From Gammaproteobacteria bacterium (lineage in GTDB: Bacteria > Pseudomonadota > Gammaproteobacteria > S012-40): a stretch of DNA of 64,000 nucleotides. The stretch's first letter is position 1; each line of letters opens with the position of its first letter. This document shows, piece by piece, positions 26,690-37,456 of this stretch. The notes beneath the pieces were generated by a model. The model saw only the letters and a list, made by a program, of their open reading frames with translations, was not told the DNA's origin and made no database searches. Location of the stretch: positions 1,083,931 to 1,147,930 of the forward strand of contig JAOUMY010000001.1 of NCBI GenBank assembly GCA_029881255.1. Reading direction: 5' to 3'. A program made the translations under genes and the position numbers.

Positions 26690-27841
26690 TCAGCGACCAA
26701 ATCGGATGATATCGCCTGGAAAGAGTTGCGCTTTATCGATTTCGAGACGACCTACTGAGAATAATGGTTGTACCTGTTCAACGGCTAGCGTTGCTACAGG
26801 GGTCTCGCGTCGACCTAAAAAGAATTCCTTTTGGGTGAAACGTATAGGGTCAGGCGATAGTCGGTAAGTCATCAGGGTATCGCCAACCTCGACTAACGAT
26901 GTGGCTCCTGCATTGAAGATAATCTCGTTACCGGAAATTTGTACGATGCGCGCGGTGAAAGGGATCATTTGCAAATTATTGCGTATCATTTCTACATGTC
27001 TATTCATGATTTCACTCATGGCTTTGCCGTAAGCGCTATGCATAAACGTCTTGTTTGTAATCCATGCCCGGGCGTCTGATAAAAGGCTAACACCTTCAAC
27101 TGTTTTACTGAATCGATGGTTGGCGATACGCGCGCCTGAGACGCCATCATGAATAAACAGCTCTATGTCGATATCGCGTTGATCAAACACCAGACCATCA
27201 CGTTTTTCCATGCTGTGAATTACACCGCTTACAATGATCTGCACGTCTAATTTGTCGGCTAGAACGGCGTAAGTCTCTGGGTCATCAAATTTGTAACCGG
27301 GATTGTCTCGCGAAATCAGATATTGCGTGCCATCTTCACCGAGAAAGGAACCGCTACTTTCCAGTCTACCTAGCAACTCCCTCGGCCAATCCTGTTCTAT
27401 GCCTGGAAAGTCGATCACGTGTTGTTTTTTGATAATATCGAATTGCAGTATGGCAACTTTTTTTCGATATCGTGCGGCAGGCGAAGAAGGTCGCGAGCCA
27501 TCGCGGGGAATCTTTGCTCGAATATGTACGTGATACACATCCTTCTCTGCCCATTCCTGTAATACCTTAACATCTTCAACGCGACTGGCTGCATTGACGC
27601 GTGTGCTTTCGATTAGCAATACACTGGACGATGTTAAGGTGGTGCTGTCTATTTCAGATTTGAATTGCGTGGCCGCCTGACGCATCGCATTTTTAATAGC
27701 CTGCTCTCTAGCCATTCCCACAGCGCCATCCTTGATGACTGCGCTGCCTTGTGCCTCCACGATCGTATCCGCTGAAACACTAAACGCCAATATCAAATTG
27801 GCGATCAGGCAGAAAATGATTTGCGAGACTATCGTCGGCAT
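26690..27841 (-). CDS. flgT: Flagellar assembly protein T (H-ring)
   Basis: A 383-residue periplasmic protein with the three FlgT parts in order: signal peptide, FlgT_N (about 28-110: VEAQGSAVIKDGAVGMAREQAIKNAMRQA), FlgT_M (about 125-290, a TolB/CsgG-like fold beginning with KKVAILQFDI) and FlgT_C (about 300-383, a small beta domain). In Vibrio this protein forms the H ring around the LP ring and helps stator placement. It is 8 bp downstream of the FlgP-type gene, so the two form an operon. No other flagellar gene is in the window. Confidence 0.88.
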   Translation of the reverse strand: MPTIVSQIIFCLIANLILAFSVSADTIVEAQGSAVIKDGAVGMAREQAIKNAMRQAATQFKSEIDSTTLTSSSVLLIESTRVNAASRVEDVKVLQEWAEKDVYHVHIRAKIPRDGSRPSSPAARYRKKVAILQFDIIKKQHVIDFPGIEQDWPRELLGRLESSGSFLGEDGTQYLISRDNPGYKFDDPETYAVLADKLDVQIIVSGVIHSMEKRDGLVFDQRDIDIELFIHDGVSGARIANHRFSKTVEGVSLLSDARAWITNKTFMHSAYGKAMSEIMNRHVEMIRNNLQMIPFTARIVQISGNEIIFNAGATSLVEVGDTLMTYRLSPDPIRFTQKEFFLGRRETPVATLAVEQVQPLFSVGRLEIDKAQLFPGDIIRFGR

Positions 27842-27849
27842 TTAGCGTG

Positions 27850-28569
27850 TTACTCTGATTGATAGTAGAAATTCTTGGTCGCAATATGATTTGCACTGTT
27901 TCCGCTTGCTGGTGCTGGCATATTGCTACTCATAATGAATTCGGCCTGCTGCGCGTTGTCTTTTGGTTGGTTTGCGGCATCAGTACATTCGTCGTCTCTT
28001 GAATTAGGAAGCGTTGCGGTCAACAGTCGTTGATCGACGTTGACTTCAACAGTTGTTTCATAACTGCCGTCTTCATGTGGATTTTCTGCGATAACTCTGG
28101 CGCCTTGCAGAGTCGTATCAATGTAGACTCTGAAACGGTCTTTTTCGACGACCATATCGCCCAAAGTGGTTCCGCCCCAGATCTGAACACCACGTATACG
28201 TTCAGCCAGGCTTCGGTAGGCATCAACTTTTGCCGCACGCATCGCCATCAGTCTGCGTTGCGGATCGGAATAAAAACTTTTGGGAGGTGCGCCGTATCCA
28301 GTTGCTCTGACTCGAACACTAGGAACCTTTCTACCATTTAGATTGATGTAGTGACCATCTGCGGTACAGTTGACTTCGGCCATTTTTGCCGCGGCAGATG
28401 CGTTATCCTGCATGGAGACAGCCACGGGAGATTTCTCCTTCGCTGAAGTTAGTTCCTTGCCTTGCGCTACTTGCTTCTCCTTGGGATCGTCGGGAAGTGT
28501 ATAGTGTGTGCAAGCGGCAAAGAGTGTCGCTAGCGTGAACAAACCTGCCGTTTTAATAACCGAGTGCAT
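27850..28569 (-). CDS. flgP: FlgP-type LPP20 lipoprotein
   Basis: A 239-residue lipoprotein. The start at 28569 gives the lipobox TLFAAC behind GAGGGAG; the longer frame is rejected. The LPP20 domain (about 75-180) has VRATGYGAPP, RRLMAMRAAKVDAYRSLAER and RGVQIWGGTTLGD, the pattern of FlgP, an outer-membrane component of the flagellar basal disk/H-ring. The pairing with flgT supports this. The N-terminal linker and C-terminal tail are low-complexity. FlgO was not found in this window. Confidence 0.8.
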   Translation of the reverse strand: MHSVIKTAGLFTLATLFAACTHYTLPDDPKEKQVAQGKELTSAKEKSPVAVSMQDNASAAAKMAEVNCTADGHYINLNGRKVPSVRVRATGYGAPPKSFYSDPQRRLMAMRAAKVDAYRSLAERIRGVQIWGGTTLGDMVVEKDRFRVYIDTTLQGARVIAENPHEDGSYETTVEVNVDQRLLTATLPNSRDDECTDAANQPKDNAQQAEFIMSSNMPAPASGNSANHIATKNFYYQSE

Positions 28570-28845
28570 TGATGGTACTCCCTCAAAATGTGTGAAAAGC
28601 GCCTGGTTCATGCTTTTCACGGAATCGATATAACGCTCAAACATAAAATTGCAAAGTGCATACCAAGGGTGTTAGGAAAGTGTAACAAGGTGTTTACGAC
28701 AGCGCTTAACGCAAACATTGCGCCGTTTTAGTTTTGACTTGGCTCGGTTTTTGTAAATATTTTTACCGAAGGATTTATGGGAAAGGATTCCAATTCCAGT
28801 TAATGAGTACTTAGTTACCTGTATAAGTACACGCAATTTCGGGAA

Positions 28846-29694
28846 ATGAAACAATACATGAAAGCACTACTACGGTATCGCCTGCAAAAACACTTTCTGA
28901 TCGCCAGTTTATCTGTCATGTCTGGTTCTGCACTGGCAGATAGTTGTTATAGCGCAATCGACTATATCAAGCCAGAAGCGATAAAAGCCAAGCGTGCGCT
29001 GTACTTGTTAGTTGACCAAACAACGCCGCTAAGTGGCGAGATGCGGCAAAATGTTACCGATCTGCTGAAAAGTTGGGGTAAGCCAGGTGATGTCGTTAAG
29101 GTGGGCGTTTTTTCGGCCAACATGCAAGGGCGCTTTCCCAAGGTTACGTTTGATCGTAGGGCAGACAATCCACCGAGTGAAAAATATTTGTGGCAGCTGC
29201 GTTGGCAGGACAAAAAGGATTTGCTCGCCTGTTTGGAACAGCAGCAGTCTAATTTTCAGGACGAGGTGAAAAACGCCATTTCCGAAGCGGTGGAAAAATC
29301 CAATTCCACTATTCCGAAAACGGAATTGCTGTTTAGTTTGAAGCGACTTTCCCGTGCAATGATAGTGAAAGAGGAAGCCGAGCATCCCGTTGTCTTTCTT
29401 GTGAGCAACGGCATGGAAAATAGTACTGACTTTTCTTTTTATCGTGGCACTGTGATTAATAAGCTACCGACGTTGCAAATCATTTCCAAGATACGTCGCA
29501 AGGGACTCATGGGTTTTTGGCGTGGTGCCGATGTCTATATATACGGACTTGGCGTTATTGAAAATAGGAAAGCCTATATCAAAGGAAATCAGCTCAAAGA
29601 TCTTGAAGATTTCTGGGAGCGCTATTTCGTCGAAGGCGGTGGCAAAGTAAAAGCCATAGGTTTGCCCGAGTTGCTTATTTCCTCTATCGAATAG
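28846..29694 (+). CDS. Secreted VWA-like protein
   Basis: A 282-residue protein with a signal peptide (to SALADS, about residue 32). The mature part starts with a strand, RALYLLVDQT, that resembles the first strand of a von Willebrand A domain, with a later VVFLVSNGMEN and DVYIYGLGV, but a full MIDAS (DxSxS) is not present. It is divergent from flgP with 276 bp between the two starts. Only a CGGGAA immediately before the ATG is seen as ribosome-binding site, so the start is not firm. Function unknown. Confidence 0.6.
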   Translation: MKQYMKALLRYRLQKHFLIASLSVMSGSALADSCYSAIDYIKPEAIKAKRALYLLVDQTTPLSGEMRQNVTDLLKSWGKPGDVVKVGVFSANMQGRFPKVTFDRRADNPPSEKYLWQLRWQDKKDLLACLEQQQSNFQDEVKNAISEAVEKSNSTIPKTELLFSLKRLSRAMIVKEEAEHPVVFLVSNGMENSTDFSFYRGTVINKLPTLQIISKIRRKGLMGFWRGADVYIYGLGVIENRKAYIKGNQLKDLEDFWERYFVEGGGKVKAIGLPELLISSIE

Positions 29695-29701
29695 ACCATA
29701 C

Positions 29702-30640
29702 TTAATCAAACGCGGCAAATTCGCGTTTCATTTTTCCCCGTCGAAGAAAGGCCGTCATCCCCGCTGCAGTGATGATGCACCACACGGCGAATATTGCCCC
29801 CGGTAAAGCGGTTTCCGGTTCGAAATGCTTTAACGCCAGTGCAACTCCTAGCCCGGCATTCTGCATTCCAATTTCTATCGACAAGGCGATCTTGTGTCGA
29901 CGATTGAAGCGAAATAAGCGAGCCAATTGCCAACCGACTATATAGCCCCAGGCATTAACAATAATGACGGTAATTAACAAAGTAGGGCCAAGTTCTACCA
30001 GGCGAGTTTGATTTGCGGCAACGGCGTAGCTGCAAATGACAACAATAGCAAGAACCGCAATAGCTGGCGCTGCATTGACCACTGGTTGTGCCTTATCGCC
30101 CAGAACATGTTTCAAACTGATACCGGTGAGTAAGGGTAGCAATACAGTAAGCAATATGGTTTTCATCATCGGCCAGAACTCAATCGGCAAAAATGCGCCG
30201 CCGAGCCATTGCACTAAAGCCGGTGTGAGTATCGGAGACAACATGGTTGCAACCGTAGTCAAGGCGATTGAATATGCGAGCGCGCCACCGGCAAGATACA
30301 CCACAACATTGCTGGCCATAGCGCCCGGCGCACAGGCAACAATAATCAGACCTATCGCGACTTGAGGTTCAAGCTGGCTGAACCAGGCTGCTGCAAATCC
30401 GAGAGCCGGCATGATGGTGTATTGTGCAAGAAGTCCAAGCGAAATTTTCCCCGGTTCTTTTACCGTAGTCTTGAGGTCGTCCAGCTCCAGGACCATGCCT
30501 AGAGAAAACATCGTCGCGGCAAACATCCACAGAAATACATCTTTAAAGATCAAAAAACTGGGGGGATAGATAAAGGCGATGACTGCGCCTGCTGCAGTAA
30601 GCGGTGCCAGCTGATTGCTAATGCTCTGTAGTATTTTCAA
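29702..30640 (-). CDS. Bile acid:sodium symporter (BASS) family transporter
   Basis: A 312-residue membrane protein with about nine to ten helices. The BASS crossover motif ACAPGAMASNVV (near residue 103) and the second Na-site region IGMQNAGLGVAL (near 260) are clear. The start is a TTG at 30640 with AAGGA 9 nt upstream. The further TTG at 30670 would run into the divergent start and is rejected. The substrate may be an organic anion such as pantoate, a keto acid or a bile-acid-like compound; it cannot be told from the sequence. Confidence 0.88.
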   Translation of the reverse strand: MKILQSISNQLAPLTAAGAVIAFIYPPSFLIFKDVFLWMFAATMFSLGMVLELDDLKTTVKEPGKISLGLLAQYTIMPALGFAAAWFSQLEPQVAIGLIIVACAPGAMASNVVVYLAGGALAYSIALTTVATMLSPILTPALVQWLGGAFLPIEFWPMMKTILLTVLLPLLTGISLKHVLGDKAQPVVNAAPAIAVLAIVVICSYAVAANQTRLVELGPTLLITVIIVNAWGYIVGWQLARLFRFNRRHKIALSIEIGMQNAGLGVALALKHFEPETALPGAIFAVWCIITAAGMTAFLRRGKMKREFAAFD

Positions 30641-30669
30641 TTCCCTGTCCTTGATAATCAAAAAGAACA

Positions 30670-31569
30670 ATGACGATGAATAAGCGAGTGATACGCAATC
30701 TCATTTTCCTGGCCATAATGTTGTCATCTAGTATGCCCCATGCCGGCATACTCGACAAACGCGATCTCTGTCAGCGCGCCATTCAGATGCAGTGTTTATT
30801 TCCGGATAGCCTGCATTTAATCACAGAAATTCCCGGCGATTTGTTTGCTACCGCTATCTATCCCTTTAGTCACGAACGTATCTACCGCACCGGATTTGAT
30901 TTCGCCTCGACACTGGCGCTGATGCCTGCGGATGAACCGCTGACACGCGGTATTTGGCGTATCCGTGATTGGGGAGGCGAGTGGGGTTTACGGCCAAAGA
31001 CGCATCAAGACTGGTACATCCCCGGTTTTCTTTTTTATGATTCCATCATGACGTATGCCTTGCCGGCGATGTATGTGGGTGCAGCACTGGCGAATAATCG
31101 GCGCCTGTATCGCGCATCGTATTTTGGTATGAAGGTATGGGCCTATACTATTGCTGTACCGTTGCCGTTCCGTTACGCGGTGCAACGCTCTTATCCCAGT
31201 GCAAGTGACGGGGGCTGGAATAGTCCGTTTGAATTTCACTCCCGCGATGCCTACGACAGGAATCAGGCGGTAATCGATGGCCTGGGGGCGTTTCCCTCGT
31301 TTCGCGCGGCAATGTGGTTTGGTCTGGCCGATGTCTTTGCATCCGAATATCAACACGCTTGGGCCTGGTATAGTGCCGCAACCGCATTGACCTTGCTCGC
31401 CGATCATGGCCACTGGGCGACCGATCTGCTGTTTGGCGCATATATTGGGTTGAGCGTCTCGCAAAGTGTACGCACCCGATACCGTTACAACGAAGGCGGT
31501 TTTTTCGAAATACGCCCGTTTTTCGCCGGTGGCACAGCGGGCGTGCGTATGGAATGGCTATACGATTAG
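30670..31569 (+). CDS. PAP2-like membrane protein with degenerate active site
   Basis: A 299-residue protein with a signal peptide and several helices arranged like PAP2 proteins. The three motif positions can be found but are changed: RYAVQRSYP at the K-x6-RP site, PSFRAAM where PSGHAA is expected (the catalytic His is Arg) and ADHGHWATDLL at the third site (His and Asp kept). It is probably a non-catalytic relative of the enzyme at 25.4 kb. It overlaps nothing and lies 40 bp upstream of uvrD on the same strand. Confidence 0.75.
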   Translation: MTMNKRVIRNLIFLAIMLSSSMPHAGILDKRDLCQRAIQMQCLFPDSLHLITEIPGDLFATAIYPFSHERIYRTGFDFASTLALMPADEPLTRGIWRIRDWGGEWGLRPKTHQDWYIPGFLFYDSIMTYALPAMYVGAALANNRRLYRASYFGMKVWAYTIAVPLPFRYAVQRSYPSASDGGWNSPFEFHSRDAYDRNQAVIDGLGAFPSFRAAMWFGLADVFASEYQHAWAWYSAATALTLLADHGHWATDLLFGAYIGLSVSQSVRTRYRYNEGGFFEIRPFFAGGTAGVRMEWLYD

Positions 31570-31609
31570 GCGCCTGAACCCGCGCCGACTTCTGGTACAA
31601 TACCGCCCC

Positions 31610-33808
31610 ATGGATGTTTCCCACATACTCGATCCCCTTAATGATGAACAGCGCGACGCGGTAACCACCCCGCCGGGTAACGTGCTGGTGCTCGCTGGCG
31701 CGGGTAGCGGCAAAACCCGAGTGTTAGTACATAGAATCGCCTGGAATATCGTGACCGAGGGGGTTTCCCCCTATAGCATTCTGGCTGTGACCTTTACCAA
31801 TAAGGCCGCCGCCGAGATGCGTGGGCGTATTGAAAGATTGCTGGATATTCCGGCGGGCGGGATGTGGGTCGGTACCTTTCACGGACTAGCCCATCGTCTG
31901 TTACGCGCGCATTTCGAAGAAGCCGGTCTACCCAAAGGATTTCAGATTCTCGATTCCGATGACCAACACCGATTGGTCAAGCGCGTATTACGTTCCCTGG
32001 AACTGGACGAGGCCAAATGGCCTGCGCGGCAACTACAGTGGTATATCAACGGCAAGAAAGACGAAGGTATCCGGCCCGAGCACATCGATGGCCGTGGCGA
32101 TCCGGTCGAGGCCACATATCAAAAAGTCTATCAGGAATACGAACAACGCTGTGCCGCTGGTGGCATGGTCGATTTTGCCGAATTGCTCTTGCGCGCCCAC
32201 GAGTTATGGCTCAAACGCCCCGATGTACTGGATCACTATCGCAAGCGTTTTCGCTGCATTCTTGTCGACGAGTTTCAGGACACCAACACAATTCAATACG
32301 CCTGGCTGCAATTACTCGCCGGTAAGCAGGGCAATATCTTTGTCGTTGGCGACGACGATCAATCTATCTATGGTTGGCGCGGCGCAAAGGTAGAAAACAT
32401 TCATCGCTTTCAACGAGATTTTCCCGATGTGCGGGTTATTCGTCTTGAACAAAACTATCGTTCCACCGGGCATATACTGAATGCCGCCAATAAATTGATA
32501 GCGAATAATGCGGATCGCATGGGTAAAAATCTATGGACAGAGAGTGGCGAAGGGGAGCCGATACGCTTTTATTCTGCCTACAATGAGCAGGACGAAGCAC
32601 GTTTCGTAGTGGATACGATTCAGCAATGGGTACGTGATGGCAATATGCGTAAGGAAACGGCTATTTTGTACCGTTCCAATGCGCAGTCACGTGTGCTTGA
32701 AGAAGCCTTGTTAATGCAAGGCGTTCCGTATCGTGTGTACGGTGGCATGCGGTTTTTCGAACGCATGGAGATCAAGGATGCATTGGCTTATTTGCGCCTG
32801 GTATCCAATCGTCACGATGATGCGGCTGTGGATCGCGTGATCAACGTACCACCGCGTGGCATAGGTGAACGCACAGTGCAGATGATACGAGATCGGGCGC
32901 GTGAATCTCATATGAGTATGTGGGCAGCGGCGGAATCCATCGTGCAAAACAAAGAAGTGCCTGCGCGTGCGCTCAATGCCTTGAATACCTTTCTCGAACT
33001 CATTGTAGAGCTGGATAATGATGTCAACGAATTGCTTATCGGCGATATGCTGGAACACATTGTCGACTATACCGGCCTGCTTGATCACTATAAAAAAGAA
33101 AAAGGTGAAAAAGGTCGTGCGCGTATAGAAAATATCGAGGAATTGGTCAATGCCGCGAGGCAGTTTGAAGATGACTTTCTGGAAGAGGAAGTCGATGATG
33201 AAACAGGCGAGGCTGCGCTAGATCCCTTGCTGGAGTTTTTGTCCTATACCGCATTGGAAGCTGGAGAAAGCCAGGCAGGTCCGGGGGATGACTGCGTGCA
33301 ACTGATGACGCTGCATTCGGCTAAGGGACTGGAATTTCCAATGGTCTTTTTAGTTGGTATGGAAGAAGGACTTTTTCCCCATGAACTGTCTATAGAAGAA
33401 CCCGGTCGACTCGAAGAAGAGCGACGTCTGTGTTATGTCGGCATTACCCGTGCTGAGCAACAGTTATATATTACGGCTGCCGAGCATCGACGTTTGTATG
33501 GGCGCGACAGTTACAACCTGCCTTCACGTTTCGTCAATGAAATTCCACGCGACAGCATCGTTGACATTCGACCTAAGGCACAGGTAACGCGCCCTATGAG
33601 CGCTTCATCCTTTACCTCGCGTCTTGATGATCTCGATCAGAGTATTAACGGATTTCATATTGGTCAGCGAGTTATGCATCCAAAATTTGGCGAAGGTATT
33701 CTGGTTAATTGTGAAGGCAATGGGCAACACGCCAGAGTGCAGGTGAATTTCGAGGAAGTTGGGCAGAAGTGGCTGGTTTTGGCCTATGCGAATTTGCAGG
33801 CGTCCTGA
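31610..33808 (+). CDS. uvrD: DNA helicase II
   Basis: A 732-residue SF1A helicase, close to the E. coli length (720). Motifs are in order: Q-motif LNDEQRDAV, Walker A AGAGSGKT (about 32-39), VTFTNKAAAEM (Ia), DEFQDTN (II), GDDDQSIYGWRGA (III), RLEQNYRS (IV), LMTLHSAKGLEFPMV (V) and YVGITRA (VI). The C-terminal GQRVMHPKFGEG is the Tudor-like UvrD tail. It unwinds DNA in nucleotide-excision and mismatch repair. The ATG at 31610 is chosen by alignment to the family. I saw no LexA box upstream. Confidence 0.95.
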   Translation: MDVSHILDPLNDEQRDAVTTPPGNVLVLAGAGSGKTRVLVHRIAWNIVTEGVSPYSILAVTFTNKAAAEMRGRIERLLDIPAGGMWVGTFHGLAHRLLRAHFEEAGLPKGFQILDSDDQHRLVKRVLRSLELDEAKWPARQLQWYINGKKDEGIRPEHIDGRGDPVEATYQKVYQEYEQRCAAGGMVDFAELLLRAHELWLKRPDVLDHYRKRFRCILVDEFQDTNTIQYAWLQLLAGKQGNIFVVGDDDQSIYGWRGAKVENIHRFQRDFPDVRVIRLEQNYRSTGHILNAANKLIANNADRMGKNLWTESGEGEPIRFYSAYNEQDEARFVVDTIQQWVRDGNMRKETAILYRSNAQSRVLEEALLMQGVPYRVYGGMRFFERMEIKDALAYLRLVSNRHDDAAVDRVINVPPRGIGERTVQMIRDRARESHMSMWAAAESIVQNKEVPARALNALNTFLELIVELDNDVNELLIGDMLEHIVDYTGLLDHYKKEKGEKGRARIENIEELVNAARQFEDDFLEEEVDDETGEAALDPLLEFLSYTALEAGESQAGPGDDCVQLMTLHSAKGLEFPMVFLVGMEEGLFPHELSIEEPGRLEEERRLCYVGITRAEQQLYITAAEHRRLYGRDSYNLPSRFVNEIPRDSIVDIRPKAQVTRPMSASSFTSRLDDLDQSINGFHIGQRVMHPKFGEGILVNCEGNGQHARVQVNFEEVGQKWLVLAYANLQAS

Positions 33809-33814
33809 TTAATT

Positions 33815-34555
33815 TCATGCGGCCTTGATAGTGGTTTGTTTTTTCTTTTCTCTCGCCAGCATCGTGAGCGCAGGTAGGAATTTTACCAATAAGATTGAGG
33901 TGCTTGACGGGGCTTGCAGGCGCAGTGTACGCCGAATGTTTTCATCAAATGTCGCGCGCAACACCTGGCGTACGAGGTGGCTCGCAATTGGTGGAAACGC
34001 CAGTCTGGGTGTTTCATTGAGTGACAGTTGAGCCAGTTTCCGTCCCTGTTCGCTGTAACGCATAAAACGGTGTTCGTAGTCCTGCTGAAAGCCAAGCCAT
34101 TCTTCTTCATTGCGGCATAACTGACTAAGCCCCATGCGCCGGCCAATTTCATTCCAGAAATCAATCACGGATTGCTTGTTGTCTGCAGAGATTTGCGTTT
34201 TTTCATAGCGCATATTCCAACGAAAAGGCTCAAGAAAAAAACAACACAATACGTAACGATAGGCATCGTTATCGGCGTCCACTTTCGAGTGTGACACGTT
34301 GATATGTCTTATCGCCTTTTGGCCCTGCTCACTATTTATGCCGTACCAAATCAAATCACGAATCAATAATCGCGTTCGTTGCAGGCGCTGAAACGTATGA
34401 TGTCGCAGATCTGAAAAGTCATAAAGTTTCTCGACGAGATGGGCAATAGCCATAGGACGAAAAAGCGCAAGATAGCTGCCAAAACGAAACGCCAGCGGAT
34501 GCCGGCAATAATAGAGTGAATAAATCAGGTTTTCCTCGACAGCGGATTTGCTCAC
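33815..34555 (-). CDS. DUF2236 / MpaB-like oxygenase family protein (tentative)
   Basis: A 246-residue soluble, mainly helical protein. The stretch RDLIWYGINSEQGQKAIRHI and the later YRYVLCCFFLEPFRW resemble the pattern of the DUF2236 (rubber-oxygenase/MpaB) family. The family His residues may be in SHSKVD and RHIN. These are haem-type or metal-dependent oxygenases or esterases. The assignment is not firm. It is convergent with uvrD (6 bp between the stops) and divergent from clpV. Confidence 0.5.
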   Translation of the reverse strand: MSKSAVEENLIYSLYYCRHPLAFRFGSYLALFRPMAIAHLVEKLYDFSDLRHHTFQRLQRTRLLIRDLIWYGINSEQGQKAIRHINVSHSKVDADNDAYRYVLCCFFLEPFRWNMRYEKTQISADNKQSVIDFWNEIGRRMGLSQLCRNEEEWLGFQQDYEHRFMRYSEQGRKLAQLSLNETPRLAFPPIASHLVRQVLRATFDENIRRTLRLQAPSSTSILLVKFLPALTMLAREKKKQTTIKAA

Positions 34556-34705
34556 AAATCCCTCTCCTGCGCATCTAAGTAACGAATACAGATATAAATA
34601 AGTTACAACCTGGTGCAGGCATCATAGCAAATTTGTATGGGTGCTTGTTTCGTTTCTTTCACAGGCGTAGCATGAAATAAAAGGTACAGTGGAAGGAGCC
34701 CCTAT

Positions 34706-37456
34706 ATGTCAGCACTCGATTTGCGCGCCCTGATTAGCAAACTCAATCCGTATACACGTAAGACAGTGGAAGCAGCGCTTGGTGTCTGTGTTTCGCGCAA
34801 TCATTATGAAGTATTGATCGAACACTATCTCGCGCAATGCCTGGATGATGATAATAGCGACATCACCTTGTTACTCCGTCATTATGATGTTGATCTCAGT
34901 ACCTTCAAGCGCGGTATCACGCACATACTGGAAAAACAAAAAAGTGAAAACCGCAGTCAGCCGGTTTTTTCCCGTCTATTTGTCGAGTTATTGCAGGAAG
35001 CATGGCTTATGGCGTCAGTGGAAAAAACCGCCACGCAGTTGCGTGGTGCGGCAATTTTCGCGGCCCTGGTATTGAACGCTGATCGGTACGCGCCGGATGC
35101 CTATTACGACATACTCAAACAAATTCCTGTGGATGATTTGCGACGGCACTATCTGGATTATGTTGGCGCCTCCAAAGAGGGTGGTGGTGCAGTGCGTGGC
35201 GAATCTGGTGCGCCGATGCCTGAGGGCGGCGGTGCGGCGATGCAGCAGTTTGCGATCAATTTTACCCAACAGGCACGAGATGGAAAGATAGATCCTGTAT
35301 TCGGGCGTGAAGTCGAAATTCGCCAGATGATAGACATACTCAGTCGCCGCCGCAAAAACAATCCAATCGTTGTCGGAGAAGCCGGTGTGGGTAAAACGGC
35401 AGTGGTCGAGGGTCTTGCGCTGAAGATAGTAAACGGTGATGTTCCTGAGGTTTTACGCAATGTCGAAATCTATGGTCTTGATATTGGGCTGTTGCAGGCC
35501 GGTGCGAGTGTAAAAGGTGCGTTCGAAGAAAGACTCAAGGCGTTTATTGATGAAGTGAAATCATCTGCTGTACCGGTTATAACTTTCATCGACGAGGCGC
35601 ATACCTTGATCGGTGCCGGTGGTCCGTCTGGCGGTAGTGACGCCGCAAATCTACTAAAGCCCGCTCTGGCCCGTGGCGAACTGCGTACCATCGCCGCGAC
35701 GACGTGGTCGGAATATAAAAAATATTTCGAGAAAGATGCGGCACTGGCGCGACGTTTCCAGGTTGTTCGCGTAGAAGAACCGGATATCGATGGGGCCACT
35801 CTGATTATGCGCGGACTACGCGCGAACTACGAAAAGGCGCATGGTGTTTACGTGCGTGATGATGCCGTGGTGGCGACCGCAGAATTGGCTGCCCGCTATA
35901 TCTCAGGACGCCAGTTGCCGGACAAATCGGTAGATCTTTTGGATACGGCGTGCGCGAGGGTAAAGATCAGTATTAGTGCTCGTCCGGAACAGCTCGACGA
36001 TCTTTACAAGGAAAAAGAGGCCTTGCTGCGCGAAATAAATGCGTTAAAACGAGACACTGAAAACGATCAGCAAGTCTCGACAAGTTCATTGAATAGCGCA
36101 CAAGAGCAACTCGCCACCATTGATGACGGAATTGCCTCTCTGGAAGACAGGTGGCAAAAGGAAAAGGCGCAGGTTTCCGAAATTATTAATTTGCGCCAAC
36201 AGATTTCCGCTTTGCAGAAAACACCAGTAGCGGATTCGAACCAGAAAGGTGAGGCGTCAACGCAAACGGAAGTTGCTCAAACATCATCCTCTGACCAGCG
36301 CGATGTACAACAGTTACGAAAAGCGTTGGTGGAAAAAGAAGCCGCCTTGCGTCAATTGCAAGGTCAACATCCTCTTATTCACTACCAGGTAACACCGGCC
36401 GTAGTCGAGCGCGTGGTGTCGGACTGGACAGGTATTCCTGTCGGCAATATGGTACAGGATGAAGCCAAGGCGATATTGGAGCTGGATGCCCGATTGCAGC
36501 AACGAATCAAGGGACAGGACCACGCGCTGGCGCGAATTGCTGAAGCGATACGTGCCTCGAAATCCGGATTGGCAAATCCGAAAACGCCTATCGGTGTGTT
36601 TCTGCTAGTCGGTCCGAGTGGTGTGGGTAAAACGGAAACCGGATTGGCGATAGCGGAACAGCTGTTTGGTGGTGAACGGTTTACCGTATCGGTGAATATG
36701 TCGGAGTTTCAGGAGAAACACACCGTCTCTCGCTTGATCGGATCGCCGCCGGGTTATGTTGGATACGGAGAGGGTGGCGTTTTGACCGAGGCTGTGCGCC
36801 AACGTCCCTATAGCGTGGTGTTACTTGACGAGGTTGAGAAGGCCGATCCGGAAGTCATGAATCTTTTCTATCAGGTTTTTGATAAAGGCGTATTGTCTGA
36901 TGGTGAAGGACGCGTAATAGATTTTAAGAACACGATTATTCTGCTCACCAGCAATCTCGCTACCGATGAGATTATGGAAATGACAGACCCGGAATTGCCA
37001 CCACCTTATGAAACAGTAATGGAAAACATAAGGCCAACGCTGAGCAAGCATTTCAAACCAGCGCTGTTGGCGCGTATGGATGTCATACCGTACTTCCCTA
37101 TCGGGCGCGACGCTATGCGAGACATCGTTGCGATAAAATTGAACGTGTTGAAAAAACGGTTGCAAAACACAAGGCAAATTAAACTGGATTATCACGATCG
37201 CGTTCTGGATCAAATCGTTCAGCGTTGCACCGAGGTAGATACCGGGGCGCGCAATATTGACTACATCGTCAATCACAATTTAATGCCGCGTATTTCGACT
37301 CAGATTCTGCAACAGTTTGCCGGTGGTGGCAGTGTGTCACGTTTACAAATCGACGTAGATAAAAAAGGCGATTTTAGTTTGTCGTTTCTGGATGAGAGCA
37401 AACCAGGAAAGAGAAAATCTCAGAAGAAAAAAGAGGCTGCACCGGAGTTGGCATGA
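34706..37456 (+). CDS. clpV: Type VI secretion AAA+ ATPase, ClpV/TssH
   Basis: A 916-residue two-domain AAA+ protein. The N-terminal Clp_N region starts [17 protein letters not shown], the TssH pattern. Domain 1 has Walker [11 protein letters not shown] (about residue 227) and domain 2 [10 protein letters not shown] (about 638), with the M-domain coiled coil between. The enzyme disassembles contracted TssB-TssC sheaths. The tail (residues 905-916) is Lys-rich. Start: ATG with AAGGAGCC upstream. No other T6SS core gene is in the window, so this is an unlinked or orphan copy. ClpB is excluded by the N-terminal domain and the missing ClpB-type linker. Confidence 0.85.
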   Translation: MSALDLRALISKLNPYTRKTVEAALGVCVSRNHYEVLIEHYLAQCLDDDNSDITLLLRHYDVDLSTFKRGITHILEKQKSENRSQPVFSRLFVELLQEAWLMASVEKTATQLRGAAIFAALVLNADRYAPDAYYDILKQIPVDDLRRHYLDYVGASKEGGGAVRGESGAPMPEGGGAAMQQFAINFTQQARDGKIDPVFGREVEIRQMIDILSRRRKNNPIVVGEAGVGKTAVVEGLALKIVNGDVPEVLRNVEIYGLDIGLLQAGASVKGAFEERLKAFIDEVKSSAVPVITFIDEAHTLIGAGGPSGGSDAANLLKPALARGELRTIAATTWSEYKKYFEKDAALARRFQVVRVEEPDIDGATLIMRGLRANYEKAHGVYVRDDAVVATAELAARYISGRQLPDKSVDLLDTACARVKISISARPEQLDDLYKEKEALLREINALKRDTENDQQVSTSSLNSAQEQLATIDDGIASLEDRWQKEKAQVSEIINLRQQISALQKTPVADSNQKGEASTQTEVAQTSSSDQRDVQQLRKALVEKEAALRQLQGQHPLIHYQVTPAVVERVVSDWTGIPVGNMVQDEAKAILELDARLQQRIKGQDHALARIAEAIRASKSGLANPKTPIGVFLLVGPSGVGKTETGLAIAEQLFGGERFTVSVNMSEFQEKHTVSRLIGSPPGYVGYGEGGVLTEAVRQRPYSVVLLDEVEKADPEVMNLFYQVFDKGVLSDGEGRVIDFKNTIILLTSNLATDEIMEMTDPELPPPYETVMENIRPTLSKHFKPALLARMDVIPYFPIGRDAMRDIVAIKLNVLKKRLQNTRQIKLDYHDRVLDQIVQRCTEVDTGARNIDYIVNHNLMPRISTQILQQFAGGGSVSRLQIDVDKKGDFSLSFLDESKPGKRKSQKKKEAAPELA

